Source: a virus. From it: a DNA stretch of 21,857 nt. The DNA lies in the IMG/VR virus record IMGVR_UViG_3300010885_085038, positions 1 to 21,857 of that record; one strand, given 5' to 3'. The position numbers were made by a program, and so were the translations under genes. Under the pieces are notes generated by a model that made no database searches, was not told where the DNA came from, and was given only the letters and a program-made list of their open reading frames with translations. This document shows, piece after piece, positions 14,286-21,168 of the stretch (position 1 is its first letter; the number at the start of each line of letters is the position of its first letter).

Positions 14286-14830
14286 TTTATGATGACGACC
14301 TCCGGGTCCTCTATCGAGGCGAACCCCGCCACAACTCTCCTAAAATCACCGACGGAGAGCGCTGAAGCCCTCTGCAAAAGGGCGACCAAACGCTCCCTCT
14401 CGCCCATCAGACTCCTCCTCTGTTCGACATAGGACCCAAAGGCGACATACTCCAGCTGCGGAGGGTGGGTGACGGCAATGCAGTGGGCCACCGTTATGGG
14501 ATGAGGCATGGGAACGCCTTGGTATTCGCCGGAAAGCTCTATCCTTGTTCCTGCGGGGATAGACCTTGGAGAATCGATCTTTTCTCTCATGTGTATCCTG
14601 CAAATGAACTTGCAGACAAAGGAATCCTCCAGGTAGATTCCGTAGCCGATAAAATTTCTTTTGGATGACTGAATTTGTGCGAACTCGGGAAGGTCGACAC
14701 AATCGCGGTTCGCGGGAATGCTCAATTCCTTTTTGAGAATCAAAGATGAGCGGCCTAGGGTGTCGACCGGATCCAAATCCGCCGCGGCAGCAGCGGAGAA
14801 AAGAAGAAGAGAGGCGAAGAAGATTCTCAT
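14282..14830 (-). CDS. Secreted/periplasmic hypothetical protein
   Basis: The protein is 182 aa with a clear Sec-type signal peptide: MRIFFASLLLFSAAAAADLD, probable cleavage after the Ala run near residue 17. The mature part has four Cys (in DCVDL, FVCKFICRI and VAHCIAV) and a region rich in beta strand (IPAGTRIELSGEYQGVPMPH), then a helical C-terminus. I recognise no domain. Its start overlaps the thyX stop by one base (TAATG) and its end overlaps hldE in ATGA, so it is inside the operon. An exported phage protein could alter the envelope or block superinfection; this is only a suggestion. Confidence 0.8.
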   Translation of the reverse strand: MRIFFASLLLFSAAAAADLDPVDTLGRSSLILKKELSIPANRDCVDLPEFAQIQSSKRNFIGYGIYLEDSFVCKFICRIHMREKIDSPRSIPAGTRIELSGEYQGVPMPHPITVAHCIAVTHPPQLEYVAFGSYVEQRRSLMGERERLVALLQRASALSVGDFRRVVAGFASIEDPEVVIIK

Positions 14831-15474
14831 TAAAATCCGAAGGCCTCCATCGTCAACTTAAAAGGACTTCCCTCTATGTCCTTTACCAAGGAGAGCATCA
14901 TATGGGCAACATCCCTCGTCTCCTTCTGCGTGTCCGGCTTGAGCCTGAGCTTCCAGAGATTGAGGAACGCCGCCAGAGAACCCGTCCAGATGAACTGCGT
15001 CTCCAAACACAAGGGCAGAACCATGCGGCACTGCTCCTTGGCTATGCCGGCGATCACCATGTCATCATAAAGTTCCTTGCACTGCGAGATTGCCACGGAG
15101 ATTCTCGTCTTAAAGTGAGAGTTGTCCTCCGGGTTGAGGTCTTCCGCGCTGCCCTGCTTGCTGTCCTTGGACTGAAGCCTCAGTTGTTCGGGTAGCCAAT
15201 ATTCATCAGAAAAATCAACGTATCTTCCGCTGATCGAGTTCGCTGTGAGCCCCACCTGGTGCTTGAACAACTGCCTCTCCACAAATATTGGGCACTGTAT
15301 CCTGAATTGAAGCTGTGGGTGCCTGAACGGCGACGTGTGCCGGTGCTCCACAAGGAACTTTATCAGCCTATAATCCTTGTCGTCTAGAAGTTCCTTGGTC
15401 TTGCCGTAGCTGACCCTGGCGGCGTTGACCACCATGAGGTCGTCGCCGAAATGACTAAGAAGTTCAACCTTCAT
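14830..15474 (-). CDS. thyX: FAD-dependent thymidylate synthase
   Basis: The protein is 214 aa. It contains the ThyX core: NAARVSYGK near 17-25, HTSPFRHPQLQF (46-57), then ERQLFKHQVGLTANSISGRY (66-85), and the helical C-terminal part with W-K-L-R. The usual R-H-R-x7-S motif is replaced by K71-H-Q-x8-S, a variant I know from phage ThyX. The enzyme methylates dUMP to dTMP with FAD, NADPH and methylenetetrahydrofolate, supplying thymidylate for phage DNA. I chose the ATG at 15474; the longer in-frame start at 15549 lies within the upstream glycosyltransferase. The two genes overlap by 11 bp. Confidence 0.95.
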   Translation of the reverse strand: MKVELLSHFGDDLMVVNAARVSYGKTKELLDDKDYRLIKFLVEHRHTSPFRHPQLQFRIQCPIFVERQLFKHQVGLTANSISGRYVDFSDEYWLPEQLRLQSKDSKQGSAEDLNPEDNSHFKTRISVAISQCKELYDDMVIAGIAKEQCRMVLPLCLETQFIWTGSLAAFLNLWKLRLKPDTQKETRDVAHMMLSLVKDIEGSPFKLTMEAFGF

Positions 15475-16306
15475 TGCTTGGCTTTCCCCAAGGAACGAAC
15501 GAACGCTCCCCCTTCGTTTCTTCGAAAATCTTCTTTCCAACCGCCACAAGGGCGTCCTTGCTCCTCATCGCATGGACGATGGCGGGATTGACGCTGATCC
15601 TCTCGTGGGTCATATATTCTTGGAACTCCCAGAAAGACCCATTGGGAACCACGTCCTTCAGGACGCCCGTCCACTCGCTGGCCCAAACGTCCAGATACTT
15701 GCTATGGAATCTATCCGCGTAGTTCTTGCTGAACATGTGGGAGAGCACCGCGATCGCCACCTCCTCCGGAAGGTCTTTTCCCTTGCCCTTCTGGAAGTCC
15801 CTGAAGAGGAATGCCGCGTTTGAGACCTGAGTGATGAAATCCCTCTTGCACATCCAGAACCCACCGTTCGTGCTATAGACCGTCTTTTGAGTTACGCCGA
15901 ACTCGCGGTAGATGTCCAACATCTCCTTGTTCTGGACTCCCCACCAGTCCCCCCGCTTGGTCTCCGGTGCGTTTATCGGCGACTCAAGAAAGGAATGCCA
16001 CGGATCAGAACCGACGATCTCGGAAAAGTCCTTCGGCGGCTTCCTGACGAAGTAGTGGTCGCTGTCTATGAAGACAAAGAGATCGTAGTCAAGATCTTTA
16101 ATCTTGTTGAGGTAGTGGAATTTCCAGTACTGCTTGAAATCAAGCTCAATGTTCTTGTCGATCTCGCACGACACGACGCCCGCGAGGGGCTCGTCGGAGA
16201 ACGTGAGCATGTCGTGCCCAACGCCCGCGTTCTGCATGGAGCTCATGAGGCTCTGCATCATGTACCTGTATTCGCCCCACGCAACAGACCAAATAAGCGT
16301 CTTCAT
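15464..16306 (-). CDS. Glycosyltransferase, GT-A-like
   Basis: The protein is 280 aa. After an opening strand (MKTLIWSVAWGEYRYMMQSL), residues 75-90 read DLFVFIDSDHYFVRKP, with the D81-S-D83 motif that binds the metal and nucleotide sugar in GT-A enzymes. Further on, STNGGFWMCKRDF is the acceptor-side N-G-G-x-x segment often seen in this fold, and PEEVAIAVLSHMF resembles the E-D/E catalytic helix. Donor and acceptor cannot be read from sequence. Its ATG overlaps the stop of the preceding glycosyltransferase (ATGA) and its end overlaps thyX by 11 bp. Confidence 0.85.
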   Translation of the reverse strand: MKTLIWSVAWGEYRYMMQSLMSSMQNAGVGHDMLTFSDEPLAGVVSCEIDKNIELDFKQYWKFHYLNKIKDLDYDLFVFIDSDHYFVRKPPKDFSEIVGSDPWHSFLESPINAPETKRGDWWGVQNKEMLDIYREFGVTQKTVYSTNGGFWMCKRDFITQVSNAAFLFRDFQKGKGKDLPEEVAIAVLSHMFSKNYADRFHSKYLDVWASEWTGVLKDVVPNGSFWEFQEYMTHERISVNPAIVHAMRSKDALVAVGKKIFEETKGERSFVPWGKPSNEG

Positions 16307-17346
16307 TTTCCGCCCTCCACGTAATTAAGAACAGACATCCACTTCCTCTTGGCCGTCTCGGTATCGCACCATATGTCCCTAGTGCATTCGTTGGCCATCC
16401 GCCCCATCTTGGTTCTGAACTCGTAGTTCATAAGATCCGAAAGGCCGGCCCTGAGATCGTCCATGTCGTCCCAGAGGATGCCCGTCCTCTGGTTCCAAAC
16501 CATATTGGGGAAGTTCCATTTGTTGGGAGCCACTATGGGGCACCCCGTCAGCTGCGACTCGATCACCGCCCTGCTCTGGTTCTCTATGAACTTGAAGTTG
16601 CAGTTGTAAAGGAATATGTCTATTGAATCGAAATACTCTTGGGTCTTGAACTGATTGGTGCGGAGCATCTCCCACCTCGAGGAAAAGTCGAACCAGGAAT
16701 ACTTCTTGGCGAGTTCCTTGTTCCAGCCCATGACGCGGAAAGACGTGGGCAGACCCATCGTTGCCGACTCGTAGAACACGGGAAAGTCCTCGGAGAACTT
16801 CATGAAGTCGTCGCGGCTCACCTTGCCGCAGACCACGGAGCTTCGCCTAGGGCGTTCCGTGTAGTTCCACGTGGAACTATCGAAGTGGTTCTCCAGTATG
16901 GCGGCCTTCTGCTTCGGGTTGGCCTTGAATATGCTCTTGCTCAGCGCCTCCCTGTGGAACGGCGACGTGAAAAGAACGCAGTCAACCTTGCCCTTGGAGA
17001 TCGCCTCCAACTCCTCGTTCGTAGTCCACATCATATCGTTAGACCACAACAGCTTAAGCTTGGAGTTGCTTATGAAATCTATTCTGTCCCTCTCCTGAAA
17101 CATTCGGAAGTTGCAGTTCGAATATGCGAAGCCCTCCATGTCCTTGGGAAGGTCGGAAGGCATGCAGTACTTGATGCCGTGCAGGTCAAGGAAGTCAGTA
17201 CATTGCTTCTCCTTGAGCCTGAACTCGTCGTTTGGAATGCAAGTGATTTTAAAATCGTCCTTCAGCAGGATCAGCAGTTCTTTGAGCCGCGTGTCAGCCC
17301 CGCCGAGATCCGAAATCCACTGAAACACATAGAGATCTGTTTTCAT
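16303..17346 (-). CDS. Glycosyltransferase, GT-B-like
   Basis: The protein is 347 aa. The opening YVFQWISDLGGADTRLKEL resembles the GGAERQ-type start of GT4 enzymes. In the C-terminal half, FKFIENQSRAVIESQLTGCP and then IVAPNKW match the E-x7-E and G-x-P-V/I-V-A nucleotide-sugar-binding region of GT-B retaining transferases, and GILWDDMDDLRAGL is the following loop and helix. The sugar is unknown. It is the first gene after the cupin gene, behind a strong promoter, and overlaps the second glycosyltransferase by ATGA. Confidence 0.85.
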   Translation of the reverse strand: MKTDLYVFQWISDLGGADTRLKELLILLKDDFKITCIPNDEFRLKEKQCTDFLDLHGIKYCMPSDLPKDMEGFAYSNCNFRMFQERDRIDFISNSKLKLLWSNDMMWTTNEELEAISKGKVDCVLFTSPFHREALSKSIFKANPKQKAAILENHFDSSTWNYTERPRRSSVVCGKVSRDDFMKFSEDFPVFYESATMGLPTSFRVMGWNKELAKKYSWFDFSSRWEMLRTNQFKTQEYFDSIDIFLYNCNFKFIENQSRAVIESQLTGCPIVAPNKWNFPNMVWNQRTGILWDDMDDLRAGLSDLMNYEFRTKMGRMANECTRDIWCDTETAKRKWMSVLNYVEGGK

Positions 17347-17353
17347 CTTTGAT

Positions 17354-17383
17354 ATTCTAGTTCAAAACATGAATATTTGTCAA
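17354..17383 (-). promoter_or_regulatory. Sigma70-like promoter before the glycosyltransferase
   Basis: On the minus strand a perfect TTGACA (17378-17383), an 18-bp spacer and TAGAAT (17354-17359) form the best promoter in the window. The -10 is inside TTTTGAACTAGAATATC. It ends 7 nt before the ATG at 17346 and there is no Shine-Dalgarno, so the transcript may be leaderless. Confidence 0.7.
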
Positions 17384-17401
17384 CTGAACTTTTACTAGAA
17401 T
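17354..17401. repeat. Inverted repeat ATTCTAGT / ACTAGAAT around the promoter
   Basis: ATTCTAGT (17354-17361) and ACTAGAAT (17394-17401) are perfect 8-bp inverted copies, with TTCA and TGAA continuing the symmetry nearby. The left arm is the -10 box of the glycosyltransferase promoter. The arms could be an operator or two opposing -10 boxes. Confidence 0.5.
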
Positions 17402-17405
17402 CCCG

Positions 17406-17750
17406 TCAGTCGCCGCGAACTATTCTTATCGAGTCGTCGGGAAAATCGGTGGTTGAAAATTCGAAAAGTTCCGAATCCTCCATGGCCTCCATCTGATGAC
17501 GGAGTCCGACAGGAACATGAAAGGTATCTCCCTCAAAAAGCACAATTTCCTCAGAATCCTCCAGATCGTCCGAGCTTCCATGCCTCAACCTAATTTTTCC
17601 CTTGTGACAAAGAAACGTTTCAGTCTTCAAGCGATGGAAGTGATAACTACATTTCTTCCCCTTGTTGAAGCAAAGAATTTTTCCACAATACCCATCGGAA
17701 TTATGGATTATCTTTTCACAACCCCAGCCTTTTTGAACTATTTGCATCAT
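17406..17750 (-). CDS. Cupin protein, sugar-phosphate isomerase-like
   Basis: The protein is 114 aa (113 if the second of two adjacent ATGs is used). It has a single cupin domain: GWGCEKIIHNSDGYCGKILC, then GKKCSYHFHRLKTETF (cupin motif 1, H-x-H...E) and EGDTFHVPVGLRHQMEA (motif 2, G-D...P...H). This layout matches small cupins related to mannose-6-phosphate isomerase C-terminal domains that sit in surface-polysaccharide gene sets. The metal ligands appear intact. It precedes two glycosyltransferases on the same strand. Earlier in-frame ATG at 17768 is inside the promoter and less likely. Confidence 0.82.
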   Translation of the reverse strand: MMQIVQKGWGCEKIIHNSDGYCGKILCFNKGKKCSYHFHRLKTETFLCHKGKIRLRHGSSDDLEDSEEIVLFEGDTFHVPVGLRHQMEAMEDSELFEFSTTDFPDDSIRIVRGD

Positions 17751-17758
17751 GACTGAAA

Positions 17759-17787
17759 AACATAACATAAAAGTTCAAAAAATGCAA
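17759..17787 (-). promoter_or_regulatory. Putative sigma70-like promoter before the cupin gene
   Basis: On the minus strand TTGCAT (17782-17787), a 17-bp spacer and TATGTT (17759-17764) end 8 nt before ATG 17750. No Shine-Dalgarno is present. Confidence 0.5.
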
Positions 17788-17807
17788 TTCTTGTAAATCT
17801 AGACTGT

Positions 17808-17822
17808 CGTGGAAGAGCCACG
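17808..17822. repeat. Small hairpin CGTGG-AAGAG-CCACG
   Basis: A 5-bp stem with a 5-nt loop lies in the 90-bp gap between the nuclease gene and the cupin gene. No T-run follows on either strand, so I do not call it a terminator. A CTAGA motif lies beside it at 17799-17803. Confidence 0.35.
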
Positions 17823-17840
17823 CAAGAACAAAGAAGTGAA

Positions 17841-18506
17841 CTATTCGTCTATCTTCTGACGGCGGACCTCCTGTCCCAGCTTGCTTATCCTCTGCTCCGT
17901 GTAGACCTGGAAGCTCCAGCCCCTGATCTTGCACGCCTCCTCGGCAGCCCTCCACTTGTTCTTGTTCATCTCCAAGTCGGTCTGATCGGAGGGCTTGACC
18001 TCCCATACCTGCTTCGATCCGTCCATAAAGTTGACGAGAATGTCGGGCGTATACTTATGAGCCTGGCCCTTGTGTATGTAGTCTATGTGGAAAGGCTCGG
18101 CGAAGAACGAAACGACGTCGTCGTGAGAGTCCAATATCTTGTAGAGCTTTTCCTCGAGCCCCGACCTGTATCCTAGTATCTTGCCCGTCTTGGTGGACTC
18201 GTACTTCCCCTGCTTGAATCTTGGCTTCTTGGTCTTCTTCTTGCCCTTGGCCGAGAAGTCGTGCCAGACTATGGCTCTCGCCTGCCCCTTGAAGTTCTTT
18301 ACATTGAAGCCGGGGTGCTTGACTTTAAGATGAAGCGCCACATCCCTCACCGGAGCCTTGCAGTGATCAAGGGGGCAACTAACGTAATCACGGCCCTCCT
18401 CGTGGTTGTCTATGATGTGCGAGGTGAACTCATTGTAGTCGGAAAACCGAACGCCGCAACAGAAGCAGCAGTACTTGGAAGACCCATCGGAAAACGGCAG
18501 AGTCAT
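17841..18506 (-). CDS. T4 gp4/TnsA-like nuclease with two N-terminal zinc fingers
   Basis: The protein is 221 aa. Finger 1 is a classic C2H2: C14-x2-C17-x12-H30-x4-H35. Finger 2 is C44-x4-C49-x9-H59-x4-H64. After a Lys-rich linker (87-101) comes a PD-(D/E)xK-type core: E118/E119 in YRSGLEEKLY, D155 in KYTPDILV, and E169-V-K171 in VWEVKP. It ends NKNKWRAAEEACKIRGWSFQ plus VYTE, which strongly resembles the end of T4 gp4 (head completion) and TnsA-like nucleases. It probably cuts or processes DNA, perhaps at head completion. The zinc fingers are not part of T4 gp4 as I know it. It starts in an ATGA overlap with a 58-aa gene. Confidence 0.8.
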   Translation of the reverse strand: MTLPFSDGSSKYCCFCCGVRFSDYNEFTSHIIDNHEEGRDYVSCPLDHCKAPVRDVALHLKVKHPGFNVKNFKGQARAIVWHDFSAKGKKKTKKPRFKQGKYESTKTGKILGYRSGLEEKLYKILDSHDDVVSFFAEPFHIDYIHKGQAHKYTPDILVNFMDGSKQVWEVKPSDQTDLEMNKNKWRAAEEACKIRGWSFQVYTEQRISKLGQEVRRQKIDE

Positions 18507-18679
18507 TCGCCCCCCTCGTAGCTAGATTTTATATTGGAAAGAATCTGCTCGACGACATCCTGGGTTGTCCGACCACGCCCGGTGTAAGAATCCTTGTGCC
18601 AAACATAACCGTTGGAGTCCAACTCGACGACGTACCCCAAGCTGCTGGCCCAGCTCTCTATGGTTTTGAACTTATTCAT
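18503..18679 (-). CDS. Small hypothetical protein
   Basis: This 58-aa frame starts at ATG 18679, overlapping the stop of the preceding gene (ATGA), and ends in an ATGA overlap with the nuclease gene. The sequence starts MNKFKTIESWASSLGYVVEL and continues through NGYVWHKDSYTGRGRTTQDV to a short Glu-rich end. I recognise no family. The two tight overlaps and the conserved reading direction make it a real gene of the operon. Without it there would be a 169-bp hole. Confidence 0.78.
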   Translation of the reverse strand: MNKFKTIESWASSLGYVVELDSNGYVWHKDSYTGRGRTTQDVVEQILSNIKSSYEGGE

Positions 18680-19065
18680 TTTTCACCGAGCGTTCGCCCA
18701 CCCTCGTCGTCGGATATGGCGGGCATCTTCTTGCCCTTCTTTTCAAGCTCCTTTTCTGCCTGCTCCTGGCTGAGCATCTTAAGCTTGTCCACGTCGGAGG
18801 CGCTGAAGAGGGACATGGATTTGTTGCCGTCCGAAGTCTTCTCAAGGTCGTAGGCGGAGAAGTTGGCGTCCTTGCTCCATGCCTCGTCCTCCTTGGACTC
18901 TGGATTCTTTATCCTGGCAAAGTTGATGCGGCCGTCCTCGGTGGCTCCGTACAGGACGCCGTCCTTCTTGAAAAACAAGCACAGGTCGTTCTCCTCGAAC
19001 AACCTAAAGGACGCATCCCAGCGATCCATGAGATCCCTAAACTTCGAAAATGCAGGACTTTCCAT
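18676..19065 (-). CDS. Hypothetical protein
   Basis: The protein is 129 aa with a strong ribosome-binding site, AAGGAG 7 nt before the ATG at 19065. The N-terminal half (SFRLFEENDLCLFFKKDGVL and on) looks like a compact alpha/beta domain; the second half is charged and helical (EQAEKELEKKGKKM) and probably extended. I recognise no family. It is the first gene of the 18-kb minus-strand run and is divergent from the gene at 19097, with only 31 bp between the two start codons. Confidence 0.78.
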   Translation of the reverse strand: MESPAFSKFRDLMDRWDASFRLFEENDLCLFFKKDGVLYGATEDGRINFARIKNPESKEDEAWSKDANFSAYDLEKTSDGNKSMSLFSASDVDKLKMLSQEQAEKELEKKGKKMPAISDDEGGRTLGEK

Positions 19066-19082
19066 AAATTCTCCTTATCAGC

Positions 19083-19088
19083 TATATA
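19083..19088 (+). promoter_or_regulatory. Putative -10 box in the 31-bp divergent gap
   Basis: TATATA lies 8 nt before ATG 19097. The + strand gene has no Shine-Dalgarno. The hexamer is palindromic and could also serve the minus-strand gene at 19065, which does have AAGGAG. Confidence 0.4.
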
Positions 19089-19096
19089 TCTTTAAT

Positions 19097-19471
19097 ATGG
19101 GAGAAAAATCGTTCAAAACATTCCTAGAGGAGCAAGAGCAGCCCTTCATAGCGTCCTTGAAGGACGTCCTCGGCATAAATCCCGAGGATTTAGAGAACGA
19201 ACCCCAGGTGGCGAGCTTCTTCCCGATGGGACTCACGACAAACCTTGGCTCGTACGAGCTCGTCCGATTCAACAGAAACAAGCACGGGAAGATAACGCAC
19301 GCGGTGGTAAAGCCAACCAACATGGACAAGAAATACAAGGATGATAAGGGAGAATTCAAGCAGATCGACGGAGGCGAGACTGATCAAAAAGAGATCACAG
19401 TCAGAATAGAAGACTTGGATAAGCTGCTGTCGCAGGATTTCCAGCCCGCACCTACTCCCGAGGGAATGTGA
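19097..19471 (+). CDS. Hypothetical protein with capsid-targeting-like N-terminus
   Basis: The protein is 124 aa. The N-terminus MGEKSFKTFLEEQEQPFIA aligns with the T4 capsid-targeting peptide (S-F-K-T-F-L-E-E against T-Y-Q-E-F-I-A-E), with L-E-E at the cleavage place. The rest is mixed and includes SYELVRFNRNKHGKITHAVV. I recognise no domain. I chose the ATG at 19097 because upstream codons lie inside the divergent gene; no Shine-Dalgarno is visible. The stop TGA overlaps the next start (TGATG). Confidence 0.78.
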   Translation: MGEKSFKTFLEEQEQPFIASLKDVLGINPEDLENEPQVASFFPMGLTTNLGSYELVRFNRNKHGKITHAVVKPTNMDKKYKDDKGEFKQIDGGETDQKEITVRIEDLDKLLSQDFQPAPTPEGM

Positions 19472-20325
19472 TGAAGATCAGAGGGGAATACTGGATACAG
19501 AACGGCCAAGTAGACTTCGCCGACGGCGATGTGGGAGATCAGAACCACGAGATGGTCGCGCTCAATCACGTGGCATCAGAGCACCTCGACAGCTTGTTTG
19601 ACTACGCCGAGGAACTGGGCATGGAGACAGAGGAATTCGACAGATACAGCGAAAACCCCTCCTCCACAGCATCGGAACTACTGAGTTCCATACATCATGA
19701 ACTTGTGGAGAAAGGCGTATCCTCCGTCCAAGTCGCTCCCGAAGTCATAGGAAAACTCGGGATAAATGCCGAAACATACAAGATGCTCGGCGGCGGAGGC
19801 GATGCCAGGCTCTACGTGATGAAGAACGAGGGCTGGATCGCGATCCGGTCAAACAACATAGAACTGTTCGGATACGACGCGAACAAAAAAAAGCAACTGG
19901 CAAGCGGGCTAGAGGATATACTCGACCAAGAGGGGATAGAGGAGCCGTACGAACAGATCGAATTCGGCCTGTACGACCACAAAACAAACAGAAGCTCGGA
20001 GGTGACGCTCGCGGATATAAAGAACACAAACGCGTTCGCAAGGCCACAGCAGCTTCCGAACACGACATACAACAAGCCCATGATCGTACCGGCAGACAGA
20101 ACCGGGCCGATGGGATCCCAAGCCCCCAAGGCAATGAGCATCCAGCAGAAACAAGCAATGCAGACCAGCGAAGGCAATCTGGGATTCAAGCAGTGGATCG
20201 GAAAATCCAAGCCAAAAAACTTCATGGTCAGAAGGACGTGGCCGTCTCTTTTGGAACAATGTGGGGCAGAACAAGACGGTCGATCTTCGAATAAAGACGA
20301 TCAAGATTCCCGTCATTCACGATGA
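19471..20325 (+). CDS. Hypothetical protein, coupled to the preceding gene
   Basis: The protein is 284 aa. I chose the ATG at 19471, which overlaps the previous stop and has GAGGG 7 nt upstream; a GTG at 19468 is the alternative. Residues up to about 180 look globular (an acidic N-terminus, then GGGGDARLYVMKNEGWIAIR near 105-124). A Pro/Gln-rich linker follows, then GFKQWIGKSKPKNF. The last 40 or so residues (EQDGRSSNKDDQDSRHSR) look unlike a folded protein and run 98 bp antisense into the dNMP kinase gene. A frame change near 20220 would give a shorter C-terminus ending at about 20295. I recognise no family. Confidence 0.72.
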   Translation: MKIRGEYWIQNGQVDFADGDVGDQNHEMVALNHVASEHLDSLFDYAEELGMETEEFDRYSENPSSTASELLSSIHHELVEKGVSSVQVAPEVIGKLGINAETYKMLGGGGDARLYVMKNEGWIAIRSNNIELFGYDANKKKQLASGLEDILDQEGIEEPYEQIEFGLYDHKTNRSSEVTLADIKNTNAFARPQQLPNTTYNKPMIVPADRTGPMGSQAPKAMSIQQKQAMQTSEGNLGFKQWIGKSKPKNFMVRRTWPSLLEQCGAEQDGRSSNKDDQDSRHSR

Positions 20326-20833
20326 AGAAGTCTACGAGGCCATAGTCACCCTGCAGTTCGCTCCTGCCCTCCCGACCGTGGAGGAGAAAATATTCCACGA
20401 ACTGCCTTATCTGGGCCTCCGACTCGTTGGGATCATCGTTCAAATAGCCGGGACGATGGATGAGGATGTTGACACCGCCGTGCCTCTTCACCGCAAGAAG
20501 CTCGTTCCGGTAGCGGATGTCCGAAATCGCCATCGGTCCCGGGTTTCGATCAAGCAGTGAATCTATCCATATGGAATCCTTGATGCCCCTGAACCCGTCG
20601 CCTATAAACTGAAGGGCTTGTCGGACGGGAATCTTGAATCCCGGGGGAGGGGTCGGAACCACCTTCCATTCTTCTATGAAGTCCATGTCCACGCCGAAAG
20701 CGTCGCAAAATATCCTCTTCACATTCGTGGCAAAGGCTCCACGACCCCAACCAAGCTGACGGGCAATGTGGTCTGAGGTCATGTCCTTGCCGACCCTCTG
20801 CTGACCCGCACACCCAACAAGCTTCAATTTCAT
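20228..20833 (-). CDS. Deoxynucleoside monophosphate kinase, T4 gp1-like
   Basis: The protein is 201 aa. It opens MKLKLVGCAGQQRVGKDMTS, a P-loop (G7-x6-G15-K16-D17) in which Asp replaces the usual Ser/Thr, as in T4 gp1-type dNMP kinases. FAFATNVKRIF-like and QALQFIGDGFRGI segments follow, then the W-I-D and DIRYRNEL lid-type region. The enzyme phosphorylates dNMPs to dNDPs and complements ThyX in making phage DNA precursors. AAGGAG lies 8 nt before the ATG at 20833. It is a single minus-strand gene among + strand genes and its 3' end overlaps the convergent gene by 98 bp. Confidence 0.9.
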   Translation of the reverse strand: MKLKLVGCAGQQRVGKDMTSDHIARQLGWGRGAFATNVKRIFCDAFGVDMDFIEEWKVVPTPPPGFKIPVRQALQFIGDGFRGIKDSIWIDSLLDRNPGPMAISDIRYRNELLAVKRHGGVNILIHRPGYLNDDPNESEAQIRQFVEYFLLHGREGRSELQGDYGLVDFFIVNDGNLDRLYSKIDRLVLPHIVPKETATSF

Positions 20834-20856
20834 GGAAAAACTCCTTTGTTAATAGG

Positions 20857-20884
20857 ATTATACTACTTTATTGTGGGTGATCAA
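20857..20884 (-). promoter_or_regulatory. Sigma70-like promoter for the dNMP kinase
   Basis: On the minus strand TTGATC (20879-20884), a 16-bp spacer and consensus TATAAT (20857-20862) lie 23 nt before the ATG. The leader contains AAAGGAG. The -35 overlaps a TGATCA palindrome shared with the divergent + strand promoter. Confidence 0.7.
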
Positions 20885-20906
20885 TATGAATTTTGCACAC
20901 TAGATA
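20878..20906 (+). promoter_or_regulatory. Putative divergent promoter for the 83-aa Cys protein
   Basis: TGATCA (20878-20883), a 17-bp spacer and TAGATA (20901-20906) precede ATG 20917. The -35 is poor, but the CACTAGATA context matches other boxes in the window. GAGG (20907-20910) is the ribosome-binding site. Confidence 0.45.
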
Positions 20907-20916
20907 GAGGACGACA

Positions 20917-21168
20917 ATGAAAAAGGAACCAAGGTGCGGAAACTGCATGCTTTTTCGCAAGGATGACGAGACTTGCGGGGTGGCAATACTTGTCGGCGGG
21001 CAGAAATACAACATGCCAGTCGACCCCACGGACAACTGCCACATGGACAGCCTGGGAATACCTGTGGACCAAGTCAGATGGTGGGTGGAAGATCCCGCGA
21101 CGGGCGAGAAGACAGAAAAGAACGGAGTCGTAAAAATTGAATATCCAGATAATTTCTTCGGGAGATAA
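20917..21168 (+). CDS. Small Cys-containing conserved phage protein
   Basis: The protein is 83 aa. Four Cys lie in the first 42 residues: RCGNCMLFRKDDETCGVAIL (C-x2-C-x9-C), then a further Cys in DNCHMDSLG. This spacing suggests a zinc or iron-sulfur site; I know similar short phage proteins without a function, some of which recall high-potential iron-sulfur proteins. The second half (QVRWWVEDPATGEKTEKNGV) is ordinary. GAGG lies 6 nt before the start. The stop TAA directly abuts the ATG of the next gene. Confidence 0.78.
   Translation: MKKEPRCGNCMLFRKDDETCGVAILVGGQKYNMPVDPTDNCHMDSLGIPVDQVRWWVEDPATGEKTEKNGVVKIEYPDNFFGR

Noticed and set aside
17808-17822. Rho-independent terminator between the nuclease and cupin genes
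   Set aside because: The stem is only 5 bp and no T-run follows on either strand.
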